Shown piece after piece: positions 1 to 10,028 of a DNA stretch of 64,000 nucleotides. The stretch comes from Teratosphaeria epicoccoides (taxonomy: Eukaryota > Ascomycota > Dothideomycetes > Mycosphaerellales > Teratosphaeriaceae), in the NCBI GenBank assembly GCA_021401465.1, contig JADDMT010000013.1, forward strand, positions 310,001-374,000, given 5' to 3'. Positions within the stretch are counted from its first letter, which is position 1; every line of letters starts with the position of its first letter. The notes under the pieces are model-generated. The model saw only the letters and a program-made list of their open reading frames with translations. It was not told the DNA's origin and ran no database searches. Made by a program: the position numbers and the translations under genes.

Positions 1-2264
1 CTGAGCAAGTCTTGCACGAACGATGATTATGAGTCGGCTTCTCACCGCCAGGCCTTCGGCATCGTGATTACCGCCAGAGATACTATCAGGCAACCAAATG
101 GTCGACCTGTTGACAGCAGGCGTCGCAGCAGGCGTCGACACTTGAGTCCGACTTCAGACATTGCAAGCAGTCAATACTATCATCTGACAAGTCAGCCGTG
201 TCACCAAGTGGTCAAGCTACCAGCCAGCAGTCGAACTGCCCACACAGAAGTCAGCTGTGTCAACCACCTTGGTCGACCAGCTGACTAACTGCTGGAATTG
301 CTGCAGTCCGTCGCAACGGCACCGGCTCGTGAGACTGCATTACCAACCCGCTCGACACTCACGGTGATTGCATCGTCGAGCAATCAATCCATCCATTCTT
401 TGCCAGCCTGACGCACGGCGAACAACACCATTACTTTGCGCTGCCACCCGCGTTAGTAGGCAACGCCGCGTCCACTAGTATTTGTGGCCGAGCGAGCGGC
501 GGTAATGTCAAACGACCAACCCGTCACTCGACTGATCGGAATACACCCATGCCGGCACAAATCGCATCATGGCCGTCGTCTCTTTCGTCCGCGTCTGCGT
601 ATGCACTTAGAGCCTCTCTGAGCGAGAATTTACCCTCGCTCTCCCGAGACGCAACAGCCTTCCGATCTCCTCAACGGCTCCCGACGCACCTTCACTCACG
701 TAGCGGCGGTGATATAAACCCCACCAACAAAGCCTATAGCACATGGACATCTGGACGTGATATATGCATGCCGTGATCCGTCGAGCGCTGGGCGCTCGCA
801 TCTGGCTCGTACCTCCCGAAGAGAGGAACTTCTCGCCTGCAGCGATCCACCTTTGTGACTTCGTCTCAACTTGGTAGGGATTTGCAAGTGCGTCTCGGTG
901 TAAGGAAGGCTCAACACCACGTGGCTCTATCCATCTTCCAACAGAGAGGAGTGTTTCGTGCGCCACGTGCTATTGATCTGATCTTGCGAGAAAGGGATGT
1001 TTTAAGTTTGTTAGGTACGTGGGCAATGTCAACGTAACGCAAGCCAAATCAAGCCTCTTGGGCGTTGCAGAAAGGGTGGGAATTCTTGCGCCAGAAGGAC
1101 AGTGAGATTACCAACCCAACTTGTGAAGTCGCACTCAATTCGTATTGAGTCGTTACCGGTGACCGTTCAGTCATTCTGCACAGCCGCCCATGACAAGGTC
1201 ATCCTCAACGACACCCTAGACCACCGCCTCGATTACGACCTGGCCCGTAGGCCTTCTTACTTGCCACGGCACAAGCTCTACCAGGAACAACCGGACTGGG
1301 TCCGCAGGCGAGTACGAGCCTCTCGAATCCTTCCGTACGGATGGGACTTTGCAAACGAAGTTCAGAGGGCGCCCGCATGAGAGCAACCCTGTACGTGCGC
1401 AAGCAAAAGCAAGGAACGAATGGTCTGCGTCAGTAGGCACCGGCAAGGAGCGTTGTCTCGCCATAGAAATCTGTGTCACGCTTATTCGGACCCGTTGTAC
1501 AGTGCTGCTACCCGAGATGACGCAGGTCCGTGCGTGGCAGCTAGCGGGCGGCTCACGCCAGATCGGGCCGGTAAAGCAGATTGGAGGGTTTAGTTGCGTC
1601 ATAGACGTCTGCTACAATCTATGAGGTTCTGCAATCACGACGTCACTGCAGCAGGGCTCAGCCGAACCAAGCCAAGTATGGGGTACCCGAAATTTCCGAT
1701 TATCATGCGCCAACCACACGCGGCTAGCGGCGGACAAGGCCCGCTAGCGTAAAGCTCGAGCCTGCGTCATCTCGGGTAGTAGCACTCTACAAGCCCGGTG
1801 CCAGACAGTACTCGCCACCAAACAAATTCTCCGCAGGCTTTTCTCGCAATAGACAGCCTCACGAGCGATCTAGGAACCGATGAGACATACTCAGGTACCC
1901 ATGTCAGGATCATAATGTTGAGTTGGATCACGGCTTGGCGTCTGGGATTGGTGCGGAGGCCCTGCGCAGCCGACATGGTGGAGAGACATGATTTACCTGG
2001 TCCAACAATCTAAAGAGTGTGGACCGGACAATTTCGACTCGGGCATCAGCTTACAGCACCCCAGCCGAACTTCAAGCAAACGTGATTGAGAGGGTAAAAT
2101 TAAATTTGTACACAATTCATCCCATGCCATGCATGTCGCCCAGCCCTGAGCCTACGCAGTCACTACATGTGATACATCGACGTACACGAGCATGCACCGC
2201 TAATTCCTCACCCGGCGACTGTCTAACGCACGACGCGCCCAGGCGAAGAAAAGCAGAAAAAAAT
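1..2264. other. Long intergenic stretch without a supported gene
   Basis: I see no intact gene with a recognisable domain here. A plus-strand patch at about 1102-1380 reads as plausible protein without a stop, but it has no ATG near its start and no recognised motif, so it could be chance or a very old relic. No tRNA-like cloverleaf or tandem array stands out. The last part presumably holds the 3' flank of the minus-strand GH12 gene. Confidence 0.5.
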
Positions 2265-3209
2265 CTAAGAGTTCTTGACGGCAATTGAGTAAGCGTTGAC
2301 GCTGAACAGCGCGTTCGTGCCGAGGAAGACTTCGGAACCCGCTTGGATCTTCTTGAGGTAGAGTTCCTCGTAGTTGAAACCGTTGCTCGCGTAGTTTTGC
2401 TCGAGGTAGGCTGTGAAGTCCAGCTGAGATTTAGATATTAGCAGCACGTCCTACGTTTGGGGTGTTGTGGGTGCTTACGAGATCGCCTTGGAAGCTATTG
2501 ATGATTTCAGTCGGAGGCTTGGACTCGGGCGCAGCGAGGCCCGGAGGCAGAAAAGTGTAGACTTTCGTGCGGCCGTTGAAGCCGTAGGCTAGGTCGAATT
2601 GGTGGCCGGCAATGGTTGGGGTCGCGATGGGGGTGTAAGGGTAGCCGTTGGAGGACAGCGGGGAGATGTCGCCGTAGCCGGCGAGCCAGACTTGGACTTG
2701 GAAGGTGTCGCGGTCCGTGAGGTTGGGATTGTTGCCGAAGGTGATGTGGTAGCAGACTTAGCGATCCCAATCGTCAGTGTCTGTGTCACATAGTTCGGAG
2801 AGGGGAGTGTGGTCTCACCATTAGCAGCGAGGTCGTCGCCCGTGTAGCTCCAGTCCCAGCTCGTCTTGAGGGAGTCATACGAGCTCAAATACGCGTTGGT
2901 GTAGTTGTTGGGCTCGATCGACGGATACGACTTGACTGAGCCCGCGCCGTTCTCCCAGTTGAATTGGGAATACCAGCGAGCGTTGAGGATGGACTGCGCG
3001 CCTGCGAAGCCAGAGCACTGCGTGCCCTTGCCGTTGGACCAGCCCCAGCCGTTGGTGCTGATTTTGTAGCCATTGAACGATGATGATTCATACTGGCCGC
3101 AGACCACGTCGGAGCCCGGCGTGGTCAAGTTGAAGGAGTCTTTGGTAATGGTGACGGACTCGGCGGCGGCGGCGGCTGCCAGAGACAGCAAAAGAGCGTG
3201 GGTGTACAT
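2265..3209 (-). CDS. GH12 (endoglucanase/xyloglucanase family) secreted protein, catalytic nucleophile apparently replaced
   Basis: Three exons on the minus strand: 3209-2819, 2756-2479 and 2423-2265. The two introns (62 and 55 bp) have GT..AG ends and keep the frame, giving 275 residues, the usual GH12 size. The start is the ATG followed by a short hydrophobic Ala/Leu-rich stretch that looks like a signal peptide. GH12 enzymes cut beta-1,4-glucan or xyloglucan outside the cell. Family landmarks seen are NGWGWSNGKGTQC, the WLAGYGDISP strand, the SFQGDLLDF turn and IQAGSEVF near the C-terminus, which holds the expected acid/base Glu (E254). The strand that normally reads YE(L/I)M(I/V)WL reads FQVQVWL here, so the expected nucleophile Glu is Gln150 and the nearby Met is also Gln. 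The family call is firm. Activity is doubtful: it may be an inactive or decoy paralogue. Confidence 0.88.
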
Positions 3210-4043
3210 TGCAGGTGTATCTGGTGTATCTGGTCCCCGTTCGTGGCGGTTGGATGTGCCTTGTGGTGCTGTTCTGGACAAATTGTCAGTTGCAAAGTAC
3301 GCGTGGTTGTGGTGCTACCTCAAGAATATATTGGGTTCTCTTTGCACAATCATGAGAGAAAAGACATGTCTCGGGATCGTCGAGGCCAAGCATGCGGCGG
3401 ATTGCGCCGGCTTTGCTATCCATGCTCCCGTGACAGGCATCTGGTTGAGAGAGACAAGCCGTTACTAGGATTGGCTTGTGCCTGGAAGTCAGCGAGCAGC
3501 GAACCCCACGGTAAGAGAAAGTATCGGCCGCAGCCTGAACGTGCAACCAAGAGGATAATCCGCGAGGTCGTCTCTTTTACTTATTTTCTGTAATAAACCG
3601 TCATCAGAATCATCAGATGCTTGCGATCCGAGGGACAAGATCCTCTCAAAGGTCGGTAATTGCCATAAGCGGTTAGACTACTACATTGATACCATCATTC
3701 GAGACATTTTGACACGACGGTGGCTCGCAGCCGCCGTTGCAGACACTGCAGCGACAGGCACCGCGAAAATGTTGCTTCACAGAGCATGCGGCTGATGGAG
3801 AAGAATCGTCTCTCTCGCCATGTCCTGTGCGCCGTGGTGCAGGACACAGATAGTCGGCATGGCTCAATGGAGATGCATAGGCGGCGAGACGCCGTGCCCG
3901 CCTTGCAGAACTTTCCATGATGGGCATCATGATCATGTAGGAGATGTAGGAAGAATCTTTTAGGAGAAGAAGAATATATTAGGAGGAGAAGGATATTTTA
4001 GGAGGAGAAGGAGCCAAGGGCTTTGATAAGACGGTATGCAAGG
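3210..4043. other. Divergent intergenic region between the GH12 and SNF2 genes
   Basis: No supported gene. It should contain both promoters, since the flanking genes are transcribed away from each other. The part next to the SNF2 gene is a purine-rich imperfect repeat, listed separately. Confidence 0.5.
3959..4012 (+). repeat. Imperfect purine-rich direct repeat upstream of the SNF2 gene
   Basis: A motif close to TTAGGAGGAGAAG occurs three times in about 54 bases (first copy diverged as TTAGGAGAAGAAG), separated by short AT-rich spacers. It ends some 30 bases before the chosen ATG, so it lies in the promoter or 5' leader. A strand-biased GA tract like this is common near fungal start sites; no specific function can be assigned. 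Confidence 0.6.
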
Positions 4044-7000
4044 ATGCCTTTATGCCTGCCTGATCTGGCCGTCACCTGGACAACCAGCGCCTCAACACGG
4101 CGATCACGCGTCTGGTGGTCGCCGCCTGAACTTTCAATACCTAAGGCACCTCAATCCTCGAGCGCAGTCCGCAAGTCGCCCAAGATTGCTACCGCGCAGC
4201 GCTCACGGCGCACTCCAAGTCCGACAAAAGCCTTTCAGCCGCTGAATACGCTGTCATCTACGCGGCAGCCGTCGTTCGCTCCGCAGAAGCTGGAGCTGGA
4301 GCTGGACACGATGGTGCAGGAGCGGAATCCGAGCCGTACATCATCTGGACAGTATCTCTCTCCACAGGAGAAAACTGCCCACCTGCAGCGTGAGCGGACA
4401 CCGCTCGCGAACATCAGCGCCAAGATGCAGTCGCCATCGCCCAAGAACAGAAGCAGCGATGTTGACGATGATGACGTTACTGCCTTCTTGGGAAAGCCGC
4501 CACCCCAAGCTGCACATGAGTATGGGAAGGCGAGTCCGCTACGAATTCCGTCGCAGCAGCGGAAGGGGCAGTCGAGCGTATTCATACCTAGGAAGGTGCC
4601 GGTCAGCAGGCAGTATGCGTCGTCGGCGGCACAGCAGGCGTCCCAGACAGGCGCCATCAACTTTCCTCTTCCTCCTCCTCCCCCTCCTGCACCACAGCCT
4701 GCACCGGCGAATGCTTTCTCTAGGCCCGGGGAGAAGCCACAGACGGGAGGTGCTCTGACAACAGATCAAACGACCTGGAATTCTGTCAACAGCGGTTTCT
4801 ATCGGCCGGGCACCCAGGCACCAACTCCAATCTATCCACCGTACAATGCGCCTCGATCGAACGTCCTGCCACCGCCGAGACCCATGTATTCCTCCGTCGG
4901 ACCCAACACGCAGTTCCAGCACTTCCCAGCACAACCGCCGAGGCAGGTACCACCCGCAGTGGACCTCACCAAGCAGGACAACGATGACGACAACTCATTC
5001 GATCCGGACGCGCAGATTCGGGCCGAGAGCGGCAAGTTCGGTCAGCCGGACCTGTATGCGTACGTCGACAGCAGCCAGGCGAACGAGAACATCAAGGGAT
5101 TGCTGGAAGGCGCGTTCGACGACGACAATGCGGACAAGTCACGTGTGAGACTGAGGAGGCGGGCCAAGAAGGCCGCAAAAGAGGGCAAGGAGAAGGAGGC
5201 ACGCAGTCTGGCGGACAGGCTCGCGTCGTTGAAGGTGGAAGACCAGAAGAAGGCGGGGGAAGATGCCGAACTCGAGGCCGAGGATGAGGAAGAGGAAGAT
5301 GGCACAGTCGAAGGTCTGTCTGTCAAGCTCCTACCGCACCAGGTCGAGGGCGTTTCGTGGATGATCGACAAGGAGTGTGGGCAGCGCAAGACGCGTGGTG
5401 TCTTGCCGTACGGTGGTATATTGGCTGACGACATGGGATTGGGCAAAACTGTGCAGTCGGTCGCTCTGCTTCTGACCAACCCACGTCCAGCGCCAGATGC
5501 GAAGCCAGACTATCCGAAGCAGAAGATGCCGGGCAATGAGGTCGGCAAAGGCACTCTGGTGGTCGCACCGCTTGCCCTCATCAAGCAGTGGGAGCACGAG
5601 ATCAAGGATAAGGTCGAGAAGAAGTACGCAATGAAGGTGCTCGTGCATCACGGTCCTAATCGCACCAAGTCGGCTGCAGAACTCAAGAAGTATGATGTGG
5701 TCATCAGTACCTACCAAACTTTGACTTCCGAGCATGCTGCCTCGAACATGACTGTTGAGGGCGGCAGTCGTATTGGTTGTATGGGCGTGCATTGGTACCG
5801 CTTGATACTAGATGAAGCGCACAGCATCAAGAACCGCAATGCCAAGTCGACGCAAGCCTGCTATGCGCTGAACTCCTGGTACCGATGGTGCTTGACTGGT
5901 ACTCCGATGCAAAACAACCTGGATGAGCTGCAGTCATTGATCAAGTTTTTGCGCATCAAGCCATACTGTGAGCTGCCACGCTGGAAGGAGGCCATCACCC
6001 AGCCAATGAAGAATGGACGTGGTGGTCTGGCGATCAAGCGTTTACAGGTTTTCTTGCGGGCATTCATGAAGCGTCGCACGAAAGACATTTTGAAGAAAGA
6101 TGGCGCGCTCAATTTTGGCGGCAAAGCAAAGGCAGGCGAGGCGGGCGAGAAGGAAAGTGGCGGCATGCAAATCGTCAAGCGCGAAGTTTTGACCATTGAG
6201 TGTGACTTTGACGACAGCGAGAGACGTTTGTACACCAGCATGCAGGACCGCGCTGATGAGCGTCTGCGTGAGATGGAGAGGTCTGGCAAGGGTAATGACT
6301 ATATTGGGGCGCTGGTGCTATTGCTCCGTCTGAGGCAGATGTGCGACCATCATCATTTGATCGACTTGAACGTCAATAAGGACAACGATGCATTGATGAC
6401 AGGCACAAGCCAGAAGAAGGGCGGCGGCGATGAGATGGATGACCTGGCTGCCATGATGGATGGCATCAGCGTTGAGCAGAAGAAGTGCGATGTCTGCCAA
6501 GCAAAGCTGTCTGCCGAACAGAGTCGAGAAGGCGCTGTGAGGTGCATTGAGTGTACTGCTGACTTGCTCATGATGAAGCAGAGCAAGAGGGAGAAGAAGC
6601 AGAAGATCAAGCAAGAGAAGGCGGCTGCGTCGCGACGCAGAGCTCATCAACTGCCGCCGGACAGCGAAGATGAAAACGAGGAAGGCGAAGGCGAGTGGAT
6701 CGCCAAGCAGCCAGAGCGGTGTCACGATCTCGGTAGAGCAGGCGGCTCTGACGATGAGGATGCCGAGGGCGGTGGCGAGACCCTCAACTCGATCGACACT
6801 GACCGCAGCGAAGATGTCGACTCCTCGATTGATGACTCTTTACCACGAGCACACACCTGCAAGTGCGTAGTCAAGCACGAAGACACGGACGAGTCAGACG
6901 CAAATGTCAGCATCGATGTCAACCGCTTGAGGCGGGCGAACCACAAAAAGCACCTCGACTCCCACACTCACGGTGGCGATGTCGAGCCCTCCACCAAGAT

Positions 7001-7712
7001 CAGACGGCTCCTCCGCATTCTGCACGCCGAAAGACCCAAGCATAAAACCATCGTGTTCTCCCAGTTCACGACTATGCTCGACCTCATCGAGCCGCACCTG
7101 CACGAAGCCGGTGTCGCCTACGCCCGCTACGACGGAAGCATGCGCAATGACGCCCGCGAAGCCTCGCTCGACTCTTTGCGCAACAACCCTGAGACCCGTG
7201 TGCTGCTCTGCTCGCTGAAATGCGGTAGCCTAGGCCTCAACTTGACGGCTGCCAGCCGCGTCGTCATTGTGGAGCCCTTCTGGAATCCGTTCGTTGAAGA
7301 ACAGGCGATCGATCGCGTGCACCGGCTCAATCAGACTGTCGATGTCAAAGTCTACCGCCTTACTATCCGCGACACCGTCGAAGCTCGTATCCTGGAACTT
7401 CAGGAGCGGAAGCGTGAGCTTGCGAAAGCAGCTATCGAGGGTGCAGCCACTAATGTCAATAAGTTGAGTATGCAAGAAATCCTGGGGTTGTTCAGGCATG
7501 ATGGCGGTGGACACCAGCACGATGATGAGGACAAGGCGCTGTGGCAGAAATTTGGAGGTGACGCTCGACTTCTCGATGGCGGTGCGAATAGCAGTGGGTC
7601 GTCTGGTAGTCAGGATCCCACGTCGACGGAGTCGCAGGGGAATAGGATGGTGAGTGGTGGCAAGCCGAAGGCGAAGTATCAGGAGAGCGGTGTCTATGGG
7701 AGGAGGTGGTAG
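4044..7712 (+). CDS. SNF2-family DNA-dependent ATPase (Rad5/Rad16-like group)
   Basis: The frame is open without introns. From the first in-frame ATG it encodes 1222 residues. The true start is uncertain, because the first 250-300 residues are low-complexity and Ser/Pro/Gln-rich, and a later ATG near 4305 is possible. Helicase motifs are complete: ILADDMGLGKT (motif I, about residue 455), LDEAHSIKN (II, about 588), LTGTPMQNN (III), and in the second RecA lobe SLKCGSLGLNLT (V) and QAIDRVHRLNQ (VI, about 1086). Between the lobes lies a CX2C...CX2C element (from about residue 815), followed by a Lys-rich and acidic linker. This layout, with a cysteine element inserted between the lobes, is typical of the Rad5/16-like branch, although no full RING finger is visible. 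Such proteins remodel chromatin or strip proteins from DNA in repair and transcription. Nuclear location is inferred. Confidence 0.88.
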   Translation: MPLCLPDLAVTWTTSASTRRSRVWWSPPELSIPKAPQSSSAVRKSPKIATAQRSRRTPSPTKAFQPLNTLSSTRQPSFAPQKLELELDTMVQERNPSRTSSGQYLSPQEKTAHLQRERTPLANISAKMQSPSPKNRSSDVDDDDVTAFLGKPPPQAAHEYGKASPLRIPSQQRKGQSSVFIPRKVPVSRQYASSAAQQASQTGAINFPLPPPPPPAPQPAPANAFSRPGEKPQTGGALTTDQTTWNSVNSGFYRPGTQAPTPIYPPYNAPRSNVLPPPRPMYSSVGPNTQFQHFPAQPPRQVPPAVDLTKQDNDDDNSFDPDAQIRAESGKFGQPDLYAYVDSSQANENIKGLLEGAFDDDNADKSRVRLRRRAKKAAKEGKEKEARSLADRLASLKVEDQKKAGEDAELEAEDEEEEDGTVEGLSVKLLPHQVEGVSWMIDKECGQRKTRGVLPYGGILADDMGLGKTVQSVALLLTNPRPAPDAKPDYPKQKMPGNEVGKGTLVVAPLALIKQWEHEIKDKVEKKYAMKVLVHHGPNRTKSAAELKKYDVVISTYQTLTSEHAASNMTVEGGSRIGCMGVHWYRLILDEAHSIKNRNAKSTQACYALNSWYRWCLTGTPMQNNLDELQSLIKFLRIKPYCELPRWKEAITQPMKNGRGGLAIKRLQVFLRAFMKRRTKDILKKDGALNFGGKAKAGEAGEKESGGMQIVKREVLTIECDFDDSERRLYTSMQDRADERLREMERSGKGNDYIGALVLLLRLRQMCDHHHLIDLNVNKDNDALMTGTSQKKGGGDEMDDLAAMMDGISVEQKKCDVCQAKLSAEQSREGAVRCIECTADLLMMKQSKREKKQKIKQEKAAASRRRAHQLPPDSEDENEEGEGEWIAKQPERCHDLGRAGGSDDEDAEGGGETLNSIDTDRSEDVDSSIDDSLPRAHTCKCVVKHEDTDESDANVSIDVNRLRRANHKKHLDSHTHGGDVEPSTKIRRLLRILHAERPKHKTIVFSQFTTMLDLIEPHLHEAGVAYARYDGSMRNDAREASLDSLRNNPETRVLLCSLKCGSLGLNLTAASRVVIVEPFWNPFVEEQAIDRVHRLNQTVDVKVYRLTIRDTVEARILELQERKRELAKAAIEGAATNVNKLSMQEILGLFRHDGGGHQHDDEDKALWQKFGGDARLLDGGANSSGSSGSQDPTSTESQGNRMVSGGKPKAKYQESGVYGRRW

Positions 7713-8163
7713 AGGGGTTGAAGGTGGTGTGAAGTGGCTGGGCTTTTGTGAGCGACTTTTTCATAGACTCAGTGGGTCTTCTCACAGAACTTGTAGAGTC
7801 TATCTGTGCCTTTAGTCTGCCATAGATATTGCTTGCATCCGACAACATATCCGCACCACCTGTCACTCGAACCCAGTACGCGTCTTCGGGGTGGTAGGTG
7901 GTAGTCGTGACACCAGCCAGATCTTGATCGCGAGGTCATAGCACGATCCCCATCTTCAATCAATGGGAAAGCACGAAGCATGAAATGTGTGTAGATTGCT
8001 CTTATGACTGGATTGTCATCAAACGATCTCTCACGGCTCATCAGACTCGTGAATCTCCCCGGCCGATTGACACGGCAGTCCTCGACTCAGGATGCTCTGG
8101 TGTTGGGCTGATATCCAGCCCCAACGCATACTACTTGCCTACATTCAATGCAGCAGCCACCGA
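7713..8163. other. Intergenic
   Basis: No supported gene. It is the 3' flank of the SNF2 gene and runs into the decayed minus-strand frame that follows. Confidence 0.4.
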
Positions 8164-9660
8164 TCACCTCTTCACAATTCTGTGGCCTCGTCGTGGCTCT
8201 GCGAGACTTTTCGTCCCTCTCTCTGACGCGTCCCGTAGCTGCAGCCGGAGCCTTATGCCTGCCCGCGTCCACGGCTTCCTGCGAAGGACAGGCCGGAAAA
8301 CCCGGCGAGCTGAAGTCTTCAAGCCGTCGCTCATCTCTCGAGGAAGATGGCAGGGGCTTCGTTTTAACCCTGGCCAACCATCCACTTCTGCAATCCAGGG
8401 AGCGAAATGCGCCGCTATCCTGGCCTGCTGTACCTGATTGAACACATGCGCTGGACTGCTCTCAGACCCGAGTGCACCGTCGTCTGACTGGTCTCCGAAG
8501 TCCGAGGTCCGGAGGTCGAAATTGAGTAGCTGTAGCTCTTTGGCACGCGGCAATGCATCATTATCTCTAGGAGCTTCTGCGCGCCGAACTCTACTCGTTG
8601 TCTGACGCATGCTGCGATTGTGCTGCCGTTCAGCGTCGCCTCGAGTGTCATGCGTTGGATTTGCCGTGAGTGCGTGTGTCAGGCGGGGCTGGTACATGAA
8701 CCTGGTGTCGAGTAGCGCTGCGCGATGGTTCCTTATGGGATGGCTCTAATGGCTTGCTGATATTGTGCTTCGAGTTCTAACTGCTTGATCTTGACCCGAA
8801 TATCCTGGATCGGTTGGCCTGAGGAGGTCTCATGAGCCCATGCTTGATCAAGCATGGTTACGCGAATTGGTCGAGAAACTCAGCCTCCTTTCTCGCTTGA
8901 TCAGCTCTGTGTCCCCGGCCCAAGTCTGCCAAGATCACCGTCTCTTCTTGGGCCATACATGGAGAGAGTAGTCACTTGTCTTTGCATGGACGGCTGCACC
9001 TGGTCTTGAACGGTGACTAGCCTCATTTACTGTATACAGGTCAGCTGCGGAGCTCGCGGCATCGGTTGGGCCACAGTCCATTGGAGGATTGTGCCCTTTT
9101 CTGCATAAGCATGGCTATCGTTGGCTTCTGGGCATCGGCATATTCATCTGCTCGTGGGCCTACAAGGCTCTGACGTTGGTCCATCACTCCATCGATCGAG
9201 CCAGGCCTCGGGGATCTTCGTAGATTATTGGAAACAGCACCCAAAGCACTCGATCACCACTTGCCCGCTCATGGACCTTGAGCTCGGCTAGGCCTTGCAG
9301 GCTTTGAGGCTGCTCGTCATACTTCATAAAGGAAATTTCTGCACGCTTCTCGTCGTTGCGCCTGGACTCCGTCCTTATTGTTCAACGGAAGTCATCGCAG
9401 AACGTCCATCCGGAAAAGGCAAGTGGAAAGAGGGTCATGATACGTCTAGAGATAGAGGCTGCAAAGAAAGTATCTCGACCGAGAACATTGCACCGTCGTC
9501 GGTGTCATAGCAAGTGTGTAAAGAGTAGTGCCTGCCAATCTTGGACAGGCTGTCCAAGCGTTGACTGGTAAGCTGAGTCAAGATGTTGATCCATTGATGT
9601 CGGAGAAGGGTGTGAAGAGGTCGGCTTCAAGTTTGTTTGCATGCTTGCCGGCTGCTGCAT
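8164..9660 (-). pseudogene. Decayed minus-strand gene of unknown family
   Basis: From an ATG at 9660 the minus strand reads as natural-looking protein for about 157 codons, interrupted only by TGA at 9507-9505 and 9384-9382, and closed by TGA at 9186-9184. Coding-like patches continue in shifting frames: 9244-9041, then about 8830-8738 with a helix rich in Leu, Gln and Glu, then about 8697-8450. No single frame remains open across the locus. Conserved-looking features include a Gln/Ser/Pro-rich N-terminus and a segment with many charged residues ending in WVLFPIIYEDPRG. I do not recognise the family. Undetected introns could explain some breaks, but not stops inside otherwise smooth coding stretches. 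The most likely reading is a dead gene. Confidence 0.45.
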
Positions 9661-10028
9661 TACAGAGTGCAATTTGTTATGAGCAGCTGGCTATGCTGTG
9701 ACGATTAATCGACGATTGGTTTTGGCAGGCGAAACTGGCGTGCCGTTCGTTTCGGTCAGGCACAGGACATGGAGGACGATCTGTGTGGTTGGGCACTGGA
9801 TGCCCTGAGTAGTCGCTAGCCTTGTTTTAATAAATGCGACTAGACCAGTGTCCCAACTTTCAAGTGTCACTCGCCAAAAGTTGTAAACAAGTTGGATCTA
9901 CATAGCCTGCACCTCGCATACTATTCAGCGATCCAGCCGAATGCCTTCTCTGCTGATTACAATACAAGGGTCACGTCAATACTGCGACCACTGCTCACCA
10001 TGCAGATGCGGTCGGCCTGTATCGCCGT
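9661..10028. other. Intergenic
   Basis: Nothing recognisable. It separates the decayed frame from the convergent end of the ATPase gene. Confidence 0.4.

Noticed and set aside
4023..4043. Start of the SNF2 gene at a TTG codon
   Set aside because: TTG is not a credible nuclear start here; the first in-frame ATG is at 4044, and a later ATG is also possible.
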